From Cliona cf. orientalis (Eukaryota; Porifera; Demospongiae; Clionaida; Clionaidae): a stretch of 64,000 bases of DNA. Location of the stretch: contig OZ005698.1 of the NCBI GenBank assembly GCA_963930775.1, positions 5,152,501 to 5,216,500 on the forward strand, given 5' to 3'. The notes beneath the pieces were generated by a model. It was given only the letters and a program-made list of their open reading frames with translations, was not told where the DNA came from and did not search any database. This document shows, piece after piece, positions 10,652 through 25,600 of the stretch. Within the stretch, counting starts at the first letter, position 1; every line of letters starts with the position of its first letter. A program made the position numbers and the translations under genes.

Positions 10652-13600
10652 TGTGTGTGCCTTCCTTGGGTAGAAGAAATGATCCCTAAAGTTATTTCGT
10701 TGTCTACATACATATGTACCTACATAGTGCACACTTGTACACATACATAATGTTCTGTACGAGCAGTAAGATATCATTTGTAGTCTTCCATAAGCAGTAA
10801 GCATAAAGCCTGGGAGCTGTGTAGTATTGACTAGGGACTTTGACTTCCTGTTTGCTCTCAAGCATTTCTTTAAACTCTTGATGTGTTCACCTGTTCTTTT
10901 TTGAGCTTTATGTCACATGATCCTGTCTGTTGTTTTTTGCTCTCTGGTCTCCGCTCTTCCCTGTTGCACAAACACTGCTGTTTGCTTTCACCATTTGCCG
11001 TTTATGCATTACTGTCATTGTCCACACAATACTGACTGATCTCGTGCACCTGATCCATTTGTGCATGTATCGGTGAATGTGTATTAGTGTGTGTGTGTGT
11101 GTGTGCAAGTATGAGACAGTGTGTAAGTATGGATGGGATGGGTGGGTGGGTGCTATTGTGAGTGTGAATGGTTTGGTGAAGCAGTTTGTTATAGTTAGTT
11201 GTACTCTTATAAATTCATGTTGAGTCTCCCTGTGGGGTACACATCGCATCTGTGTACAGGCATACATGTGCATTTGCATACGGTAGGCACATACATGTAC
11301 GTACATACATACATACATGTGTACAAGAGCTATAGCAAGCTCATGAGCTGGTGAGGAAGCTGTCATGAGAGATCTTTGTGGGTTGCAGTTTAATGGTTGT
11401 ACTTGTGCTTCATCTTTGATGCGGGATAGAGGTGGGTGGACAGTAGTCTTTGCCTGTTTTCACTAATCTAAAAGTGGAGTTTAACCAAAATGGGCAGATA
11501 CATGTAGTAAGTACAGTCACAAGGTTGTGATGTAGTCATGTGACCAGAAACCCTTGGGCCCACTTTTCAGGTGTGATTGATCAACCATAGACTTAGTGAC
11601 TATTTCCAGTTTAGTGTCCTGAGTAAACTCTGATACCGATATTGAAGCATATTGTAGGTGTAGCCACTGTGTATGTTTGTAATATCTTGTTGGTGCAGGT
11701 GCTAGTTTCATGGCTTTGATGATCTGCTTTGCTGTTTATTGTGCTTCCTGATAGTGTGTGAGTGGCTTAGGATGTAGTAGCAGCAGTGTTGCATGTTCAT
11801 GCATGTAGAGAGCTCCCCATGACGCACAGCGTGATGCAAGTTAAATAGAGACTGTACATAATTGGGTGACAAGGTGATTTAGGTAGACCTTGATTACCAT
11901 AGATTCCATTCATGCCTAAGGGCCACATCAAAAGGAGGTACTGTATGTGCTTTGCTTGTGCGCATGCATAAGCTGTACTATACCCGTTATGGACGGTACA
12001 TACGTGTACAAATGTATCTGGCAGTGTACATGTTCACTTACGTTGTATATCATATACGCTTTGTAGGGTGCAGGTGCATATGCATGACATTGTGTGTATG
12101 ATATACATGTATGTTCATGTCATTGTCCGTATAGTATTGTGCTGAGCAGTCCAGGGATGGTCACTGAATGGGGTTATTGTTAGTTAGTTGTGTGTATGTG
12201 TTCCTTTAGTGGACTACTGTCCAATGTATACAGACATTTAGAGAAGTTACTTTGCCAATTTAGACATTCTGCCTTATTGTGTACACGTATGTATCATGGC
12301 AGTATCTCTCTCCCCCTCCCTCTCACAAGTGTATCTGTTCACTCACAACAATGGACATGTACCTAATTACAGCATTGTGTGTTGAAGTAGTTTCTTTGGC
12401 TTCCCATTATCCTCAGGTGACACTGTGTTGGTGTGTGTGTGTGTGTGAGATTGTGTGCATGTGTGTGTGTATTTGTGTATATGTGTGTATGGATTGTACA
12501 CAATCATTCGTTGAACTGAGTACACTCATAAACAGTGTAGTTTATTCCAGATGTTTTGAAACTTGCTTAGTCTTCCTAGTTTACAGTAGTTTACCCATCA
12601 CCGGCTGCTTATCCAATATTCTTGAGGGCAGTCACACTCCTGCAGACTCAATCCGCCTACCTTTTATCATCATAACAAATATAGCTAGATCATAACCTTC
12701 TAGTCCTCTCTGTTTGATCCACTTGGTCATCTTATGACTGGCCAGAGGATTGGTTTTGACTTGATCCTCTGCTCCACCCCAGACAAACATCTGAGATACC
12801 TGTAGTGAACTTGTTGTCCTCCCTCTCTATTGGGATTCCCTTTCTTTTGTGTGAAAACCCTACGCTCTTGCTTGCTTGCTCCATGTAGCTATGTGTCTTG
12901 TAGCTATATTATTCCTGCATAGATGAAGCATTGGTTATATGATATTTCTGTTTAGGGTTATCACCAGTTGTGATACTATCTATCCAAAACAACAGATTAT
13001 CACTTTTGTAAGCAGTTACTAACTAAAGTAAGGCACACAGGGTTCTGCCCAGAGTGGTGGCTTCATTGGTGCTAGGCATTTAGCCAGAATGCAGTGAAAA
13101 TCTGCCCGGCGCAGAATTCAGATGTTTTACAAAATAGCTTGAGTGATAGCCACCTCCAACCATACTATGACTGACATGATATATATACTCCTTTTTGCAT
13201 ACACTACCACTGGTGTATAAGTACCCGGATAGTAGTAACATGAGGAAGTCAAGATTACCACTTCACCTCATAATATGCAATTAGCTTCTCCGCAAAGTGG
13301 GCTACTGTCACTGATAATTGTGCATATGGCGTGTCATATGATAACCCAACATACCCGATTTAATTAGCCAAATGGGGGGATATGGGGTAGTTAGGTTGTA
13401 AGCCCACTCTTTGGGGGACTGCATGATCACGCTGATGCCCACAATTAACAGTCCTCAGTTAATCAATTGCTCTTCCCATTCAACATAAAGGCCATTGACA
13501 GTTGATAGACGATCATATCCTAGATTCCTATAAACATCTAGGATTGTATGCCATTTTATGTTCATTGGATGTTTTGCATTGAATACTCGTGGTGAATGGA

Positions 13601-16600
13601 GACTTATGCTTGTACATTATTATGGAAATGAACATGTATAATAAAGCATGCTCCTAATTTGTATATACTTCGCCATGTGTTGCGTGTATAATAGATAGAT
13701 AGATATGACTGATTGGCCACACCCTTGTGTTACCGGCACATGCCTCACTCACTTGCTAGCATGTTCATTGTTGTGAGTTGTATAGCAAGATGATGGGTGC
13801 ATGCTCTGTGGCTTGATTTGTTTTGTTTTATTAGTGAGTGTAGTGGACAGATGCCTTCCTGCCTAATTGACCTGTTTACTACAGTGTGTGTGTATTTTGT
13901 GTATATATGCCATATGCCTCTCCGTTCAGTGTATGCTATACATACAATGTCATATATCGTGTGGTACAGTTCCCTAAAGCATGTTATTTATGCAAGTATG
14001 CACAATTGTTGTGAATTTGCTATCAGTAATTGATTTACTTTTTGAAAACATTGTGTTGAATGTGGTCCCCTGACTGTATGTGGATATTAGAAAGGTTATT
14101 TATCTCTAGCTTCCAATCACTTACATAAATATATACATGTACATATCATAGAGTCGGTAGACTCTATAAGTAGGGATGGCCCGGATATGCCATATATGTA
14201 ATACATTACAAATACCCAAATATCTCAAAATCGGTAATTTTGTGAAATTTCTAAGTGTGAAAATCAGAATCTCCAGCAAATTGTGCATCTAACAAGACCA
14301 AGATCATTCATCAAAACAGTTGTACACGTCAGAACCAGATGTTCAAAAAATAGGCCATTTCTCATTCTTTCTTTCTTCTTTCTTTCTTTCTAGTTTCTTG
14401 GGCTAGCTCAAGACAGCCTCCACCGCTCATCTTACTTTGAGTATAAATCCACTCTATTTTGTAGCGCGCAGTGCAGTGGCACGCTAGTTTGTCGTTATCT
14501 CAACAGGACGTAATAGTGGGCGTGTACGGCGCATTATCGAATGGGTGTGTCTGATACGCCATTTTTGTGATATAATGCGCATGCTCGGAATATGTTGCCA
14601 TGGTGAAGTCATGTGACAGCGCCTGGCCCTAGGCGCATAGGCGAGCTACGTAGCTATTTCGTACATCGCTAGCGCTCGCGCTAGCGCGTGCAAGGGCGCG
14701 CTGGACCAATCACGGATATGAAGGTTCAAGGCTCGAGGAGCGGTAAGGCGCTAGGCATAGGCGAGCTACTCGCTAGCGCTTGCAGCGCTAGTGCTATGCT
14801 GGATCGATCATAGATATCATACCGGCATCGCGATACGAAGGTAGCTAGCTGCTCAGTGCCGACAGTAAAACTTATAACTTGGTTTTCTCCCTAAGCGTTA
14901 AGTCTCATCACTACTTGGGCCGCCTAAAGCACTGAGCCTTCTTGGTCATCCTGTTCATCGTCATAATAATTATGAATGCAAGTTAATGAGGGGCGTGGCA
15001 AAGAATTTTGTGCACCTCCCATCTTCCACTTAATCAGAAATTGTGAGCAAACCATGTAAGATGACATTGATAAATTTCACTAAGTGCAATAAAAAAGAAC
15101 AGAAACAAGTATAAAAACAATTGAATAAAATTGAAGAATGAAGTAGGGATGGCAGGATCAAAAAGTACACAAACAAGAGATAATTGCATCTACTATACAT
15201 CCCTACGCTTGCTTCTTGAGGGGTGCAAAAATGACCAGTAATAATGTGATTGAATCAAAACTGATAAACCCAAACCATCGTGACAACTAGGGAACAACCT
15301 GCACGAATGTCTCCCACATACTGCACTCAACAAACACATCAACCATGTGCACAATAGTCGAGAAAAGTAAGCGTAGGGATGTATAGTAGATGCGATTATC
15401 TCTTGTTTGTGTACTTTTTGATCCTGCCATCCCTACTTCATTCTTCAATTTTATTCAATTGTTTTTATACTTGTAGGTAATAGGTTTGTTCACTTTTGTG
15501 GGTTTTATTTTGATGCCTGGACTGTTTGGATGTGCACTTATCAGTTTTCCTTTCAAGATACAACGGAATGAAATACGTAGAATCTACCCTGAGTGGTATG
15601 GAATGAGGACCCCAACTAGTAGCACTGTGTCTTAGTAGATATTAGGCTCGTACCCAGAGGAGGAGGAGAAAGGGCCTGGTACACACTGCATGTGCATGCG
15701 CCAGGGGACCCCAGAAAAATACGTGTGCATAAACTGTCTACATTGAATAGCTAGGTTATTACACTATTAGTAGTATTACAATGTCATGTATACTATCCGC
15801 TAACTTGATGCATCCACCTGTTAAACAACTGCCTAGAGACGCCACTGCTCTCTCTCTCTCTCTCTCACACACATGCATACATCATTTACTTCTTGATCAA
15901 ATGTACATATTATATCATATCCATGCACATGTGCAGTCACAGTCTCCCACCACACGTGCGTCACGGATGTTTCCAGTTCGTCGTAGCACAGTGGTAGTTC
16001 ATGGAGGAGAGGAGCTGGTCATCAGAAAGCTGGTTCTTGCTGGAATCCTCTCAGCAGAGAAGTCCTACCTTGACTGCCTCTCTGTCATAAAGGAGGTGAG
16101 TACATATTAACGGGGTGGATGGAAGTAATGTCTGGGTGGCTAAATATGTGTGGGATATCACAAAGGAAGGTAGGGCAACAGTCAAACCGTCCCAACCATT
16201 CGTTACCCGTACAATACTTGAATAGGTTGAATTCCTGTGTCTCTACTAATGACCTTGTTCATTCTGCGTAGCGTGTTAGGTGGAGTGGGCCAGTGGCTGA
16301 GGGTTGGTAGTTGTCCCCACAGGCACCTCGGGCAGGTAGCCCTGGGTCCATATTTCCGTGTGTCACTGCCTTATGGGGAGGGCTAGGGGAAGGCTCTCAC
16401 TAGTGGTATCCATGGCAACCTAATAGTGGAGGAGGGCAGCTGGAATCAATAAGTGCTCACTGATTGCTTCAAGGAGCTGCGCCTGTGCCAAACTTCTGTG
16501 GGCATATTGGCTTTGTTACTAGCACTTTGGTTCTTATGTCACACAGTATGCAAGTATGGTGTATCTGAAATCGATGTGGTAACGATATTTATGAGTTTAA

Positions 16601-19600
16601 TTGCCAGGTATGCTGTGTTCTCCCCAAGTATACTTAAGCCATGTTGGCCCTACAAGCCTTCAGTGCAGAGATTTCCTTAATGTGGGAATGGTTTGAGTCC
16701 ATATGATCGTTAGTCTTGCCCAACCAGACCCTCTCATCAAGGCCTTGGTTATTCTCAAGTGGGGAAGAACGTTGGGTATGTGCATGAAAGTGTACAGTGC
16801 AAATGTACATGGTCTTGTACAAGTATAGTTTCATGTATACGTGTAATGGTAATAATAGTATTATTTCCTTCTCTACATTTCTATCATTGGAGTTTTATTA
16901 GTCTCATATTGCCTGCACGGTTCTCAAAGTATTCATGTATCCACTCTCAATTGCACTCATGTCCATACAGTATTACCGTAAGCCTTTGCTGGCCCGGGCC
17001 ACCACCTCTCAGCCCATCATCTCAGAGCGAGACGTCAACATCATGTTCTACCGGGTAGAAGATCTCTATGAGCTCCACCTCAAGTTGTCAGAAAAGCTGG
17101 AACCAAGCCTGGAGAACTGGTCTACAAAGACCTGTGTCAGTGGGTTCTTTGTCCAACTGGTGAGTCTCGGTTTCTATATGGGAGATAATTATTAGGAGGA
17201 AGGGAGGGAGAGGTGTGAGGGAGAGAGAGGCTGGTGTCGTAATAGATAGGGTGTATCAATCTGTCGATTACCCAATATCATGCACAACATAACTACATGT
17301 ACATTGTACATGTAGCTCTCCTATGGCTTTTAGCAATAATATAATAATTATTATAGGTGGTGAGGTGTTGGATACGCTGCCTCAGTTGCTAGTAGTAATC
17401 GAAGCCATAGTGGGTAGGTCACCTGAAAACAGAGACAGAGGAAGTATTGCCACTGGTGATTCCCTCCACGTTGATATCCTACATGTGCACGATCTACCCT
17501 GTACACGTACATGTGTCAGTGTCCATTGCATGCAGTGTTGGTTGGACCAGGTGTCTGGCTGTGACAACTGCTCACGTATTCCTAAAACAATCGACTGATT
17601 CTGATTCCTGAGTGTCCATACTTGCATACCCTGAAATGTATGTGTGTGTATAATATATGTATTCGGCTCTGCCTATACATGAGCCTGAGCAGATTCTGGA
17701 TGAGTGTTGCTCTTAATCCCCTCTAAAATGGACTGACCAGTGAAACTAGCTCTTGATTAGCTGGTTGGAATAGCATGTATTGTACATGTACAGGTTTACT
17801 TGTCTGGCCTAGAGCCTCTGAATGTGTCATGCATGTGTGAATCTTGATGTACAGTGTGTAATATCTCCACTCTACTGCCTAGTGTATATTATTGACAATG
17901 TACATAGCCGCCTGTTTCGAGTATGAGTGGAATTCATTCCTCCCTCTTGATGACCCACACCCTTTAGCACTTAACACATACACTCTATGCTGTATGCCTA
18001 CATTTGAATAGTTCACGAATGGATCTTGCCATGGTATATCTGTAGTACATTTGTGTATAATGGTTTTGAGTTCTCGTAGACTAATGTTTGACCATTGCCT
18101 ACACTGTAGCAACCAAAATTTTTACCGTGCGCTACCTGAATTATCTACACCTTATTTATCCAGACTTACTTGTGATGGGCAAATACAGCAGGGTGTGGGC
18201 TGATCATCCTTCAAGGGGTGTGGTGATAGTAGAGCATTGAGCTTGACATTTTTCGGACTTGCTTTGGCCAAAACTGGATGACCAGTAAACTTATATAAAT
18301 GCTACTGACTAAAATTGTGTTAGGCTAGGCATCATAAATTGGTTGAAAAAAGAGGTACTAAGTTATCCAGACAGTTTTACTTGTTAGGCATGTGTGCTAG
18401 CAATCACCAGAGAGGGATCTGGATAATTGAGGTTGCACTGTATTATTGGCTACCAGAAGGGTGTGGGTGATCATAGGGTAAGCCAATAATGAGAGGGGTC
18501 ATGGGCCAACAAAGTTGTTGGATGACCTTAATTGTGGTGCTTTTGACCATGTATCCCAATTGAGATCATGCAATTATTACTTACATGTATATTGTACTGC
18601 ATAGGCTTAAAACCTGGGATATAAAATGTGTATAGAAATTGCTATATTTGAAAGAGGAGTGGATGCTTGCCTGGGGCACTACTCCATGCATATATGTGCT
18701 GATGTGTGTAACATGCATATATGTTTCTACACGTGTAACTTAGAGCTAAACAATTACTTATTGTAAGAGAGAGTGTCTGTGAATGTGTATTGGTCCCAGC
18801 CCTAGTCTAGCTAGCATGAAGACAGGTGTGTGCCTATGATTCCAGTCGGCCATGTGTCTTGGGTGTGTGTATAGTGGCATGTAATTTTTGATGTTCTGGC
18901 TTCATTATTCAGCTCTACTTGATTTAGATGTGTTGAGGTATGAGGTTTTTATGCCTTGTTCTTACAAATATATTTCTGACAAGTTCTTGATTGGAGTTAG
19001 ATATTATGTACACGGACATATACACATGTACATGTGTGACTACATTTAAGATTAATTTTATAGTACATGTAGTATACTCCGTATTGTACACCTCCTTTAG
19101 TTGATGTATTATGTGCGCATACTTGTATAGATCATAGCTAGAGTACACAGCTGTTGGTTGTTAGCTGAATTTGCACTAGCAGGGATTGATGCAGAAAGCT
19201 TTTATCAGTCGCACTTAGCTTTAGAGGATGCTTTCCTCAATATGATGTCTAGTACTTTGATCTCTGCAGAGTCTGGTGCCACGTTTACATATTCGTGTAA
19301 CACTGTCCGATGTTGTAGGGGTAGAGGGGGTGGTGGGAGGAATGGCATTAAGATAGGAAATCACAGAATGTTGATCCTTCTTGTATTATTACCTAATCTG
19401 TATATGTACGTACATGAGGTATAATTGTTACTAATTCGCATAGCAAGTATGCTCATTCTTGTTACACAAACACTGGCAGAATAGAATAATAATAATATAC
19501 TTGTTGACGGGGAGTCATCTATGCCCAGCTAGCCATCCCTGCACCAGATGTGGGCTGTACCCAGTTATGCAGGAAAGTGGTACAAAAGTGGTTGCACGTT

Positions 19601-22600
19601 CTCAAGCTACATGATCAGTGATTCAGATTATAATGGAAGAGGTGTGCATTTAAAGGAGATCCAATATGTATGGTATAGGTCGTCAGTGTGCGGTAAGGGT
19701 CGTCACGGGACTTAGTTAAAATTGCATGTATAGTACAATTCTGAGTCTCTCCCCCTCCCCCCTCCCCCCCTCCCACAGTGCCGGAGCCTGAAGCTCTACA
19801 AGGACTATGTGGAGATGTACAGGGCTGCAGTGGAGTGCCTCAAGAGACACAGGCAGGAGAATGAAAACTTCACTCAGTTTATTGAGGTAAAAGCAGAATC
19901 AGGCACGATTACTCTAATATATGTACATGTGTATACAATACAGTTAAGTAAGGTATGCTGGGGCACTGTGCCATTAGCGCTTGTTCTATGTTCTTACAAA
20001 TAATATTATTTGTGCTGTTCACCTGTTCTTTTGTTTTATTCTTCTATCTGCTATGCAGACTGTTCAAGTCACTGTAGCTGTGAGTTATAAGGAGGTGCCC
20101 AAGATCAATGGTGAGTCCATACCAGTCAAGTAATGAGTAGGGGATTGTTGATTCGGATTTGGTGGGTGTAATGTTAATTAGTTGTGCTCCTACACAATGA
20201 TTACACTATTATTATTCTTTCTTTAGAGCTGCTGAGAAGGCCCATTGAAAGACTACAGAGTTACTCTCTTGTGTTGACTGTAAGTAGTGCAATCTGCTGA
20301 TGTTACAATGGGTGGCTCATATCACTAACTCAATCACCAGTATCTCACATTCTATGCTGCGTTTGAGACAGGGAGAGAGCCAATATTAACTCCCCTGTTG
20401 CTGGACAGATTGGTTTGAGAGCTCTTTGTTAGTGCTCTTCAGATCTCATTCACCAGCTACAATCTCCCTTAACAATACATGCACCTAGGTGTTTTGTGGG
20501 GCTTTCCTTTTAGAATGACGTAAAATTCCTTATATAGATGTGTAATTATTTGGTATGTGTGAGCTACAGTGATTGGAGAGAAGTATTAAGGCAATCATCA
20601 AACAAGTCATTCTTACAGCAAGGGCAAGGCTCCTTGTCAGCCTTGACCTGCTCAATACAGGCCTTGCAGTAGCTATAGCCACAGCAGGTGACCTGGTAGG
20701 GCTCACAGAGAACCAGCAGACAAAGTCTCAATTCCTCGTTTGTTATGCCTTTCCCCATTAGGCATTAGGCTATACAGATTCTCATAACTGGTGATTTGCC
20801 TACTATTGGTTGATACATGTAGTACAAGTAAATGTGTACAATGATCTGCAAATCATTATTATTTGCGCTGTATGAGCTAGTGTTCTATTTCTACAGGACT
20901 TGTGCATGCACACTCCTGACAGCCATCCCGACTACCGCGTCTTGAAGGAGTCCCTGCACACCATGTCCGACTTCATCGCCAGCACTCATGACCCACAGTC
21001 CTTCCAACAGGTACATACGTACATGTACATTCATGAGTTTATGTAAGTACTATAGAGCTGGAAAATTTTGTCAGGAGAAAGTTGATAATTTAATCTCATC
21101 ACCTGCTCTCATTGGCAAAAAAAAATTGGCCATGAATTGTTTTTAAGATTGATCACAGAGGATAATAAAAAATTAATATGTAATTTCGTGAAATGTTTGA
21201 CAATAGTTAGCTGGTTTGGATTTTGGCCATGCAATTCAAAACCTAAGCACTAAACATTTTTTCATTGTTTTCCCACTATTTCTCACTGTTCAGTTGAGTG
21301 GTGGTTATAACCGTGAGCTGGTCAAGGAAGGTTTGGTGGTTGAGCTCTCGGATGACATCAGGAAAGTTCGTCGATTGTTTCTCTTCCATGATGTCCTTGT
21401 ATCATCAAAACAAAAGGCAACTAGGTGAGCATAGGATGTACTTGTACATACACACAAAGATGTACTGACGTACCAGTTAGTCACATGGCAGTACCAATTA
21501 AAACATGTCCTGTATTATTTTACCTTTCGAGTGTATACATGTACATGTATGTGACTGCATGTACGCCTTCACACAATGTATGGTTGCCTGTCTGCAGAGG
21601 AGGAATGAAGTTTGAGCCCAAGTGGTCTCTGCCTCTCTGTGATCTCTCCTTTTCGCCGCCTGAGGAGAACCCAGAAGGTAACCAACAGATCTGTTTGGTA
21701 AAGGGTCGTCAGATACCTCTTTTTTTGTGTGTGTTAGCTCCTCGGCCAGTGCCAGTGACCAGTGACATGGAGCTGAGTGTTATGAAGAACAAGATAGCCG
21801 AGCTGAAAGCGCAGCTTAACAAAGATAACCCTCGGGAGAGATCTGCCTCTTCATCCGGAGAGAAGGAGCCACAGGGATTCACATTTGTAAGGGCAACTGC
21901 TGCATGCATGATATCATGCCTTATGATTGCTGTTGGTGGCCCTTTGCAGAAGAGGACACTCAAAGGTCACATCTCAGTCATCAAGAGCAAGCAGGCAGAG
22001 AAAATGAAAAAGAAACTGCAAGAGCAGGTACTGTTTGGTGTACATGTGCAATCCAGAGTGAATTGCATGTATGTGGTATACATGTACTGTACATGCATGG
22101 AGCTCTGTATTTGAGTGGTACCGTATTTATTTGAATAGAAGCTGCACCCCGATTAGTAGCCGCCCTCGAATAGTAGCTGTACGCATGCACGAACACAATT
22201 AAGTGGGCGTGACTGCGATCACAATCCCTAAACGATTATTAGTTCGAGGCAAAAACATGGCAGAAAACGTCCTTGGCTTGATTCTGCTGTTTATTTATCG
22301 ATCATCTATGTCGAATATTCGAAAATAAGTCCTAAAAATCCGTGTCAATGTGTCCAAGAGGTATTGCTCCAAAATTAATAAAAGCTGCCCTCGATTAGTA
22401 GCCGCACTTCCTTCAGCAAGGCCGGAATTAATAGTAGCGCGGCTAGTATTTGAATAAATACGGTATTTGCATATGCATAGTGTAGTATGATAGTAATTGT
22501 ATGACCTTAATTGGGGTGTTGGAGATGCAGCACTCCAATTAAGATTTTATAACTATCTTGTTAATCCATATAACCACTCGCATTATTGGCGCCCACATGC

Positions 22601-25600
22601 TTCTGGTAGCTACATGTAGCAATTTGCCTATATAATTTTTAGTTGCTAGGCAATGATCAAGAATACCTTTACTTTAACCAATGGTCTATATCACTAGCTG
22701 TACATGTGTTTTTTACGTTATGATTCCCTAGGTATACATTGTACATGTACATGTGGGCTATGAATGTACATAATTATGTATTGTGTATGTGCATACATGT
22801 AGTTTCAGTGCCGTAGTCACTAGTTGCTATCCTATACATGTATATAATATTATGTATGTATGTACGTGCTCTTTCCTTTTTGCAGCAAGTATCTTTCTGG
22901 GTGGCCTCCCCCAGTCTCCCTCTCAGGATTTACGGCAGGAATGGAAAGGTTAGTACTGATGCAGTTGATGCAGTGCATGTACATAACGATTGTGATTACT
23001 ACCAAATTAAGTGCTGAAACTGTTGACTTATTTCCCGTTTCAGCAATCCGTGTTCTTGCTGCACAATGAAGAGGAGAGAGAGAACTGGATATCAGCGATC
23101 AAGAAACTCCAACCAAAGGGTAAATTTCTGTCATAAGTCTATTTGTAATTTGATAGATGCAAGGTTTACGCTTTTTGGATATAACAATTTTGCATGTTTA
23201 CTTTGTGTTGTTTGGGATAGGTGGTCCTTTTTCAACACTGCTTCCATTATAATCGGCAAAATAAGAATGCAAGGATCACTCATATCCCTCTATATAGTAT
23301 CATAATAGTGTAATTCCGCTCAATTCCGACATGCTGCTGCTCCAGACAGTACTTATCCAGATTTTATTGCCATATGAAAAAAGAGTGAAATACACATATT
23401 CAACTTTGGTTCCCATTGAATGTATGTGACGTGTTGTGACGCTCTCCATTTGCTCCTGCATTGTAACTTGTGTATGATACCACAGCTGAGCTACTCAAGC
23501 TTTTAGTACATTTGCCTAAACTCTAACGGTTGGACCAGGGAGGGTAGCTTCGTTGATCACTGGTTGAACGATTGTCAATCGACCCTCTCTCGGCTCCTTC
23601 AAGGTAGTTTTACAATCTGTTTTCAATGAAATCCTACAACCTGATTGGCTGTATCAAGATCTTGCTCGATCAAGCCAAAATGGAGTACATTTCAAGACTC
23701 GTTTCCACATGTGATAGAGTCTGAACACAAGACTGCAGTACACAATTGTTTGTGTATACATACAAGTGATAAGTGCAGGCCCTCACAGGCTCAGTATAGT
23801 ATGAAGTTAACAATGTGAAAATGCTTACTGTTGATGTTATTCCTGTAAGCCTTTTCAATTATGGGCATGTTTGTTACAAAAAAATGCACAAGTTGACAAA
23901 TTAACAGTATTTCTTCCCTGATTATATGCGTACAGGCACTATTCATGTATATGTTATGCTGTATGTACATGTATATACTGTACCTTCGCAAAAAGGGCCC
24001 ATGGGCGGTGCACCTTACATTGGGCCAAGACTGCGGGGATGGGCTGGATATTCGAGGTATCAGTGTCACAGATAGACATGAAAGTTGAAGAGCGCCCAGG
24101 TAAATTAACCACGGATATTCATTATTCGAATAGTAGCTGTGGCTACTATTGATTTCAGCCTTATTCAAGAACGGTTACCAATCAAGAGTGAGAGCGACTA
24201 GCAATGCAGTATTACTTCACCGTGTGGCATTGAGGGCAGCCGTATTAAGTGAGTGTGGTTACGGTCACTAGCCGTGCAGGATTGGTTTTTTTTGTGCAGA
24301 AGTGCGGCATAAGGCTAGTTCTGGCTGTTTGGCAGGTTATTTATCGATATTATTTGAAGTTTAGTCCTCATAAACCAGCCATTTGAGCTGCGTTTTTCCA
24401 GGGCAGCTACACATGGGTGCATATTCAAGTAAACATTAGACCATAGGAAATTGAACCCAAAGTGGGGGTGGGCCAATATTCCGTAGTGGGCCCTCTTTTG
24501 CAAGGGTATGGTAATACGATCTATTAAATACATGTACCGGTACATGTACATGACCATCCAATAGTGCAAAATTCTTCCATGGGTTGCTAGCTATTCTATA
24601 CTGTATGCCACTTTTACACATGAGTACGAAACACTGCAGTATTGTAGTAGTACAATATTAGCTTGAATCTAGCTCTAGTTTGATTGAGTAAGCATATTTT
24701 CACTTGTAGTTTCTAAACCATATGTACATGTATATATTTTGTGCACGATGACTTGATAAGCTTATACATGTGCACAATATTCATTAGCTAGTTAGCCAGT
24801 CACAGTGTATGCTACAACTGCCGAAAGTCCATACAATGTATGTTTATCAGGTTTATTTGTACACTACATATGGGAGATAATAAAATGCACGAACTGCACC
24901 CATGTTCAGTGAGCATGACTTTGGCACTTTTAGCTCAGTCACTATTTTGCCAGCTGATGACCTTGAAATCTTTTCCATCGTTTAGTACCCTCGAGTTACA
25001 TTTTGAGCTCAAGAGTAACTGAACAGAAAATTGGTACATGTACACTAATTTTATTAGTACCGTATTGTCTCTAATTTAACGGACATCTCTAATTATCTGG
25101 ACACCATTTCGAATTATTTTTTTACCTCTAATTACACCGGACAGTCAATAGTCTCGTCCCCAGACCCCACCCCCAAAAGGAGGGAAGGGTCTGGGGACAT
25201 TGGTGCTGATTCTTGGTTCTGCAAGCTCAGCAATCATGTGATTATTTGCATAGGTTTGTATTGGAGCACGTGCAGTCACGTGATGGTGCGCACGACCAAG
25301 AAAAGGCCTCCAATGTCCCCAGACCCTTTCCTCGCGTGCGTGATGGGGTCTGGGAACGAGACTAGACAGTCAATGAAGTTTGAGTTTTTGTTGTTCTAAT
25401 TATCCGGACATTGTTGGACAGCTCGCGCTAGCGTGGTACTGATCGAGCAAAAATTGCAATGGACAGCTGCTTCTTTGGTGGTACTGAAGGAGGCGAGTTG
25501 TTCTCTTTCCCACTGTGAACAGGGAGCTCCAGGTACCGTCTCATTTTCTCAATCTCTGCAGCTGCTCGATCGCACGTCCATTTGACCGAATGCGCATGCG

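Larger units (their letters stand above)
10024..15936 (+). other. BCR intron 1
   Basis: The 5.9-kb first intron begins GTGAGC and ends gtgcag. It contains TG microsatellites, a TTTC run near 14368-14393, an imperfect duplication around 14630-14830 and a foldback element at 15105-15474. No exon was recognised in it. Confidence 0.7.

Noticed and set aside
10562-10861. Open frames over the TG microsatellite on both strands
   Set aside because: They consist of repeated Cys/Val or His/Thr codons produced by the TG run and show no other coding feature.
15781-15936. N-terminal extension of the BCR exon 2 frame
   Set aside because: The frame is open but contains a TC microsatellite and the acceptor gtgcag at 15931-15936; exon 1 joins in phase at 15937.
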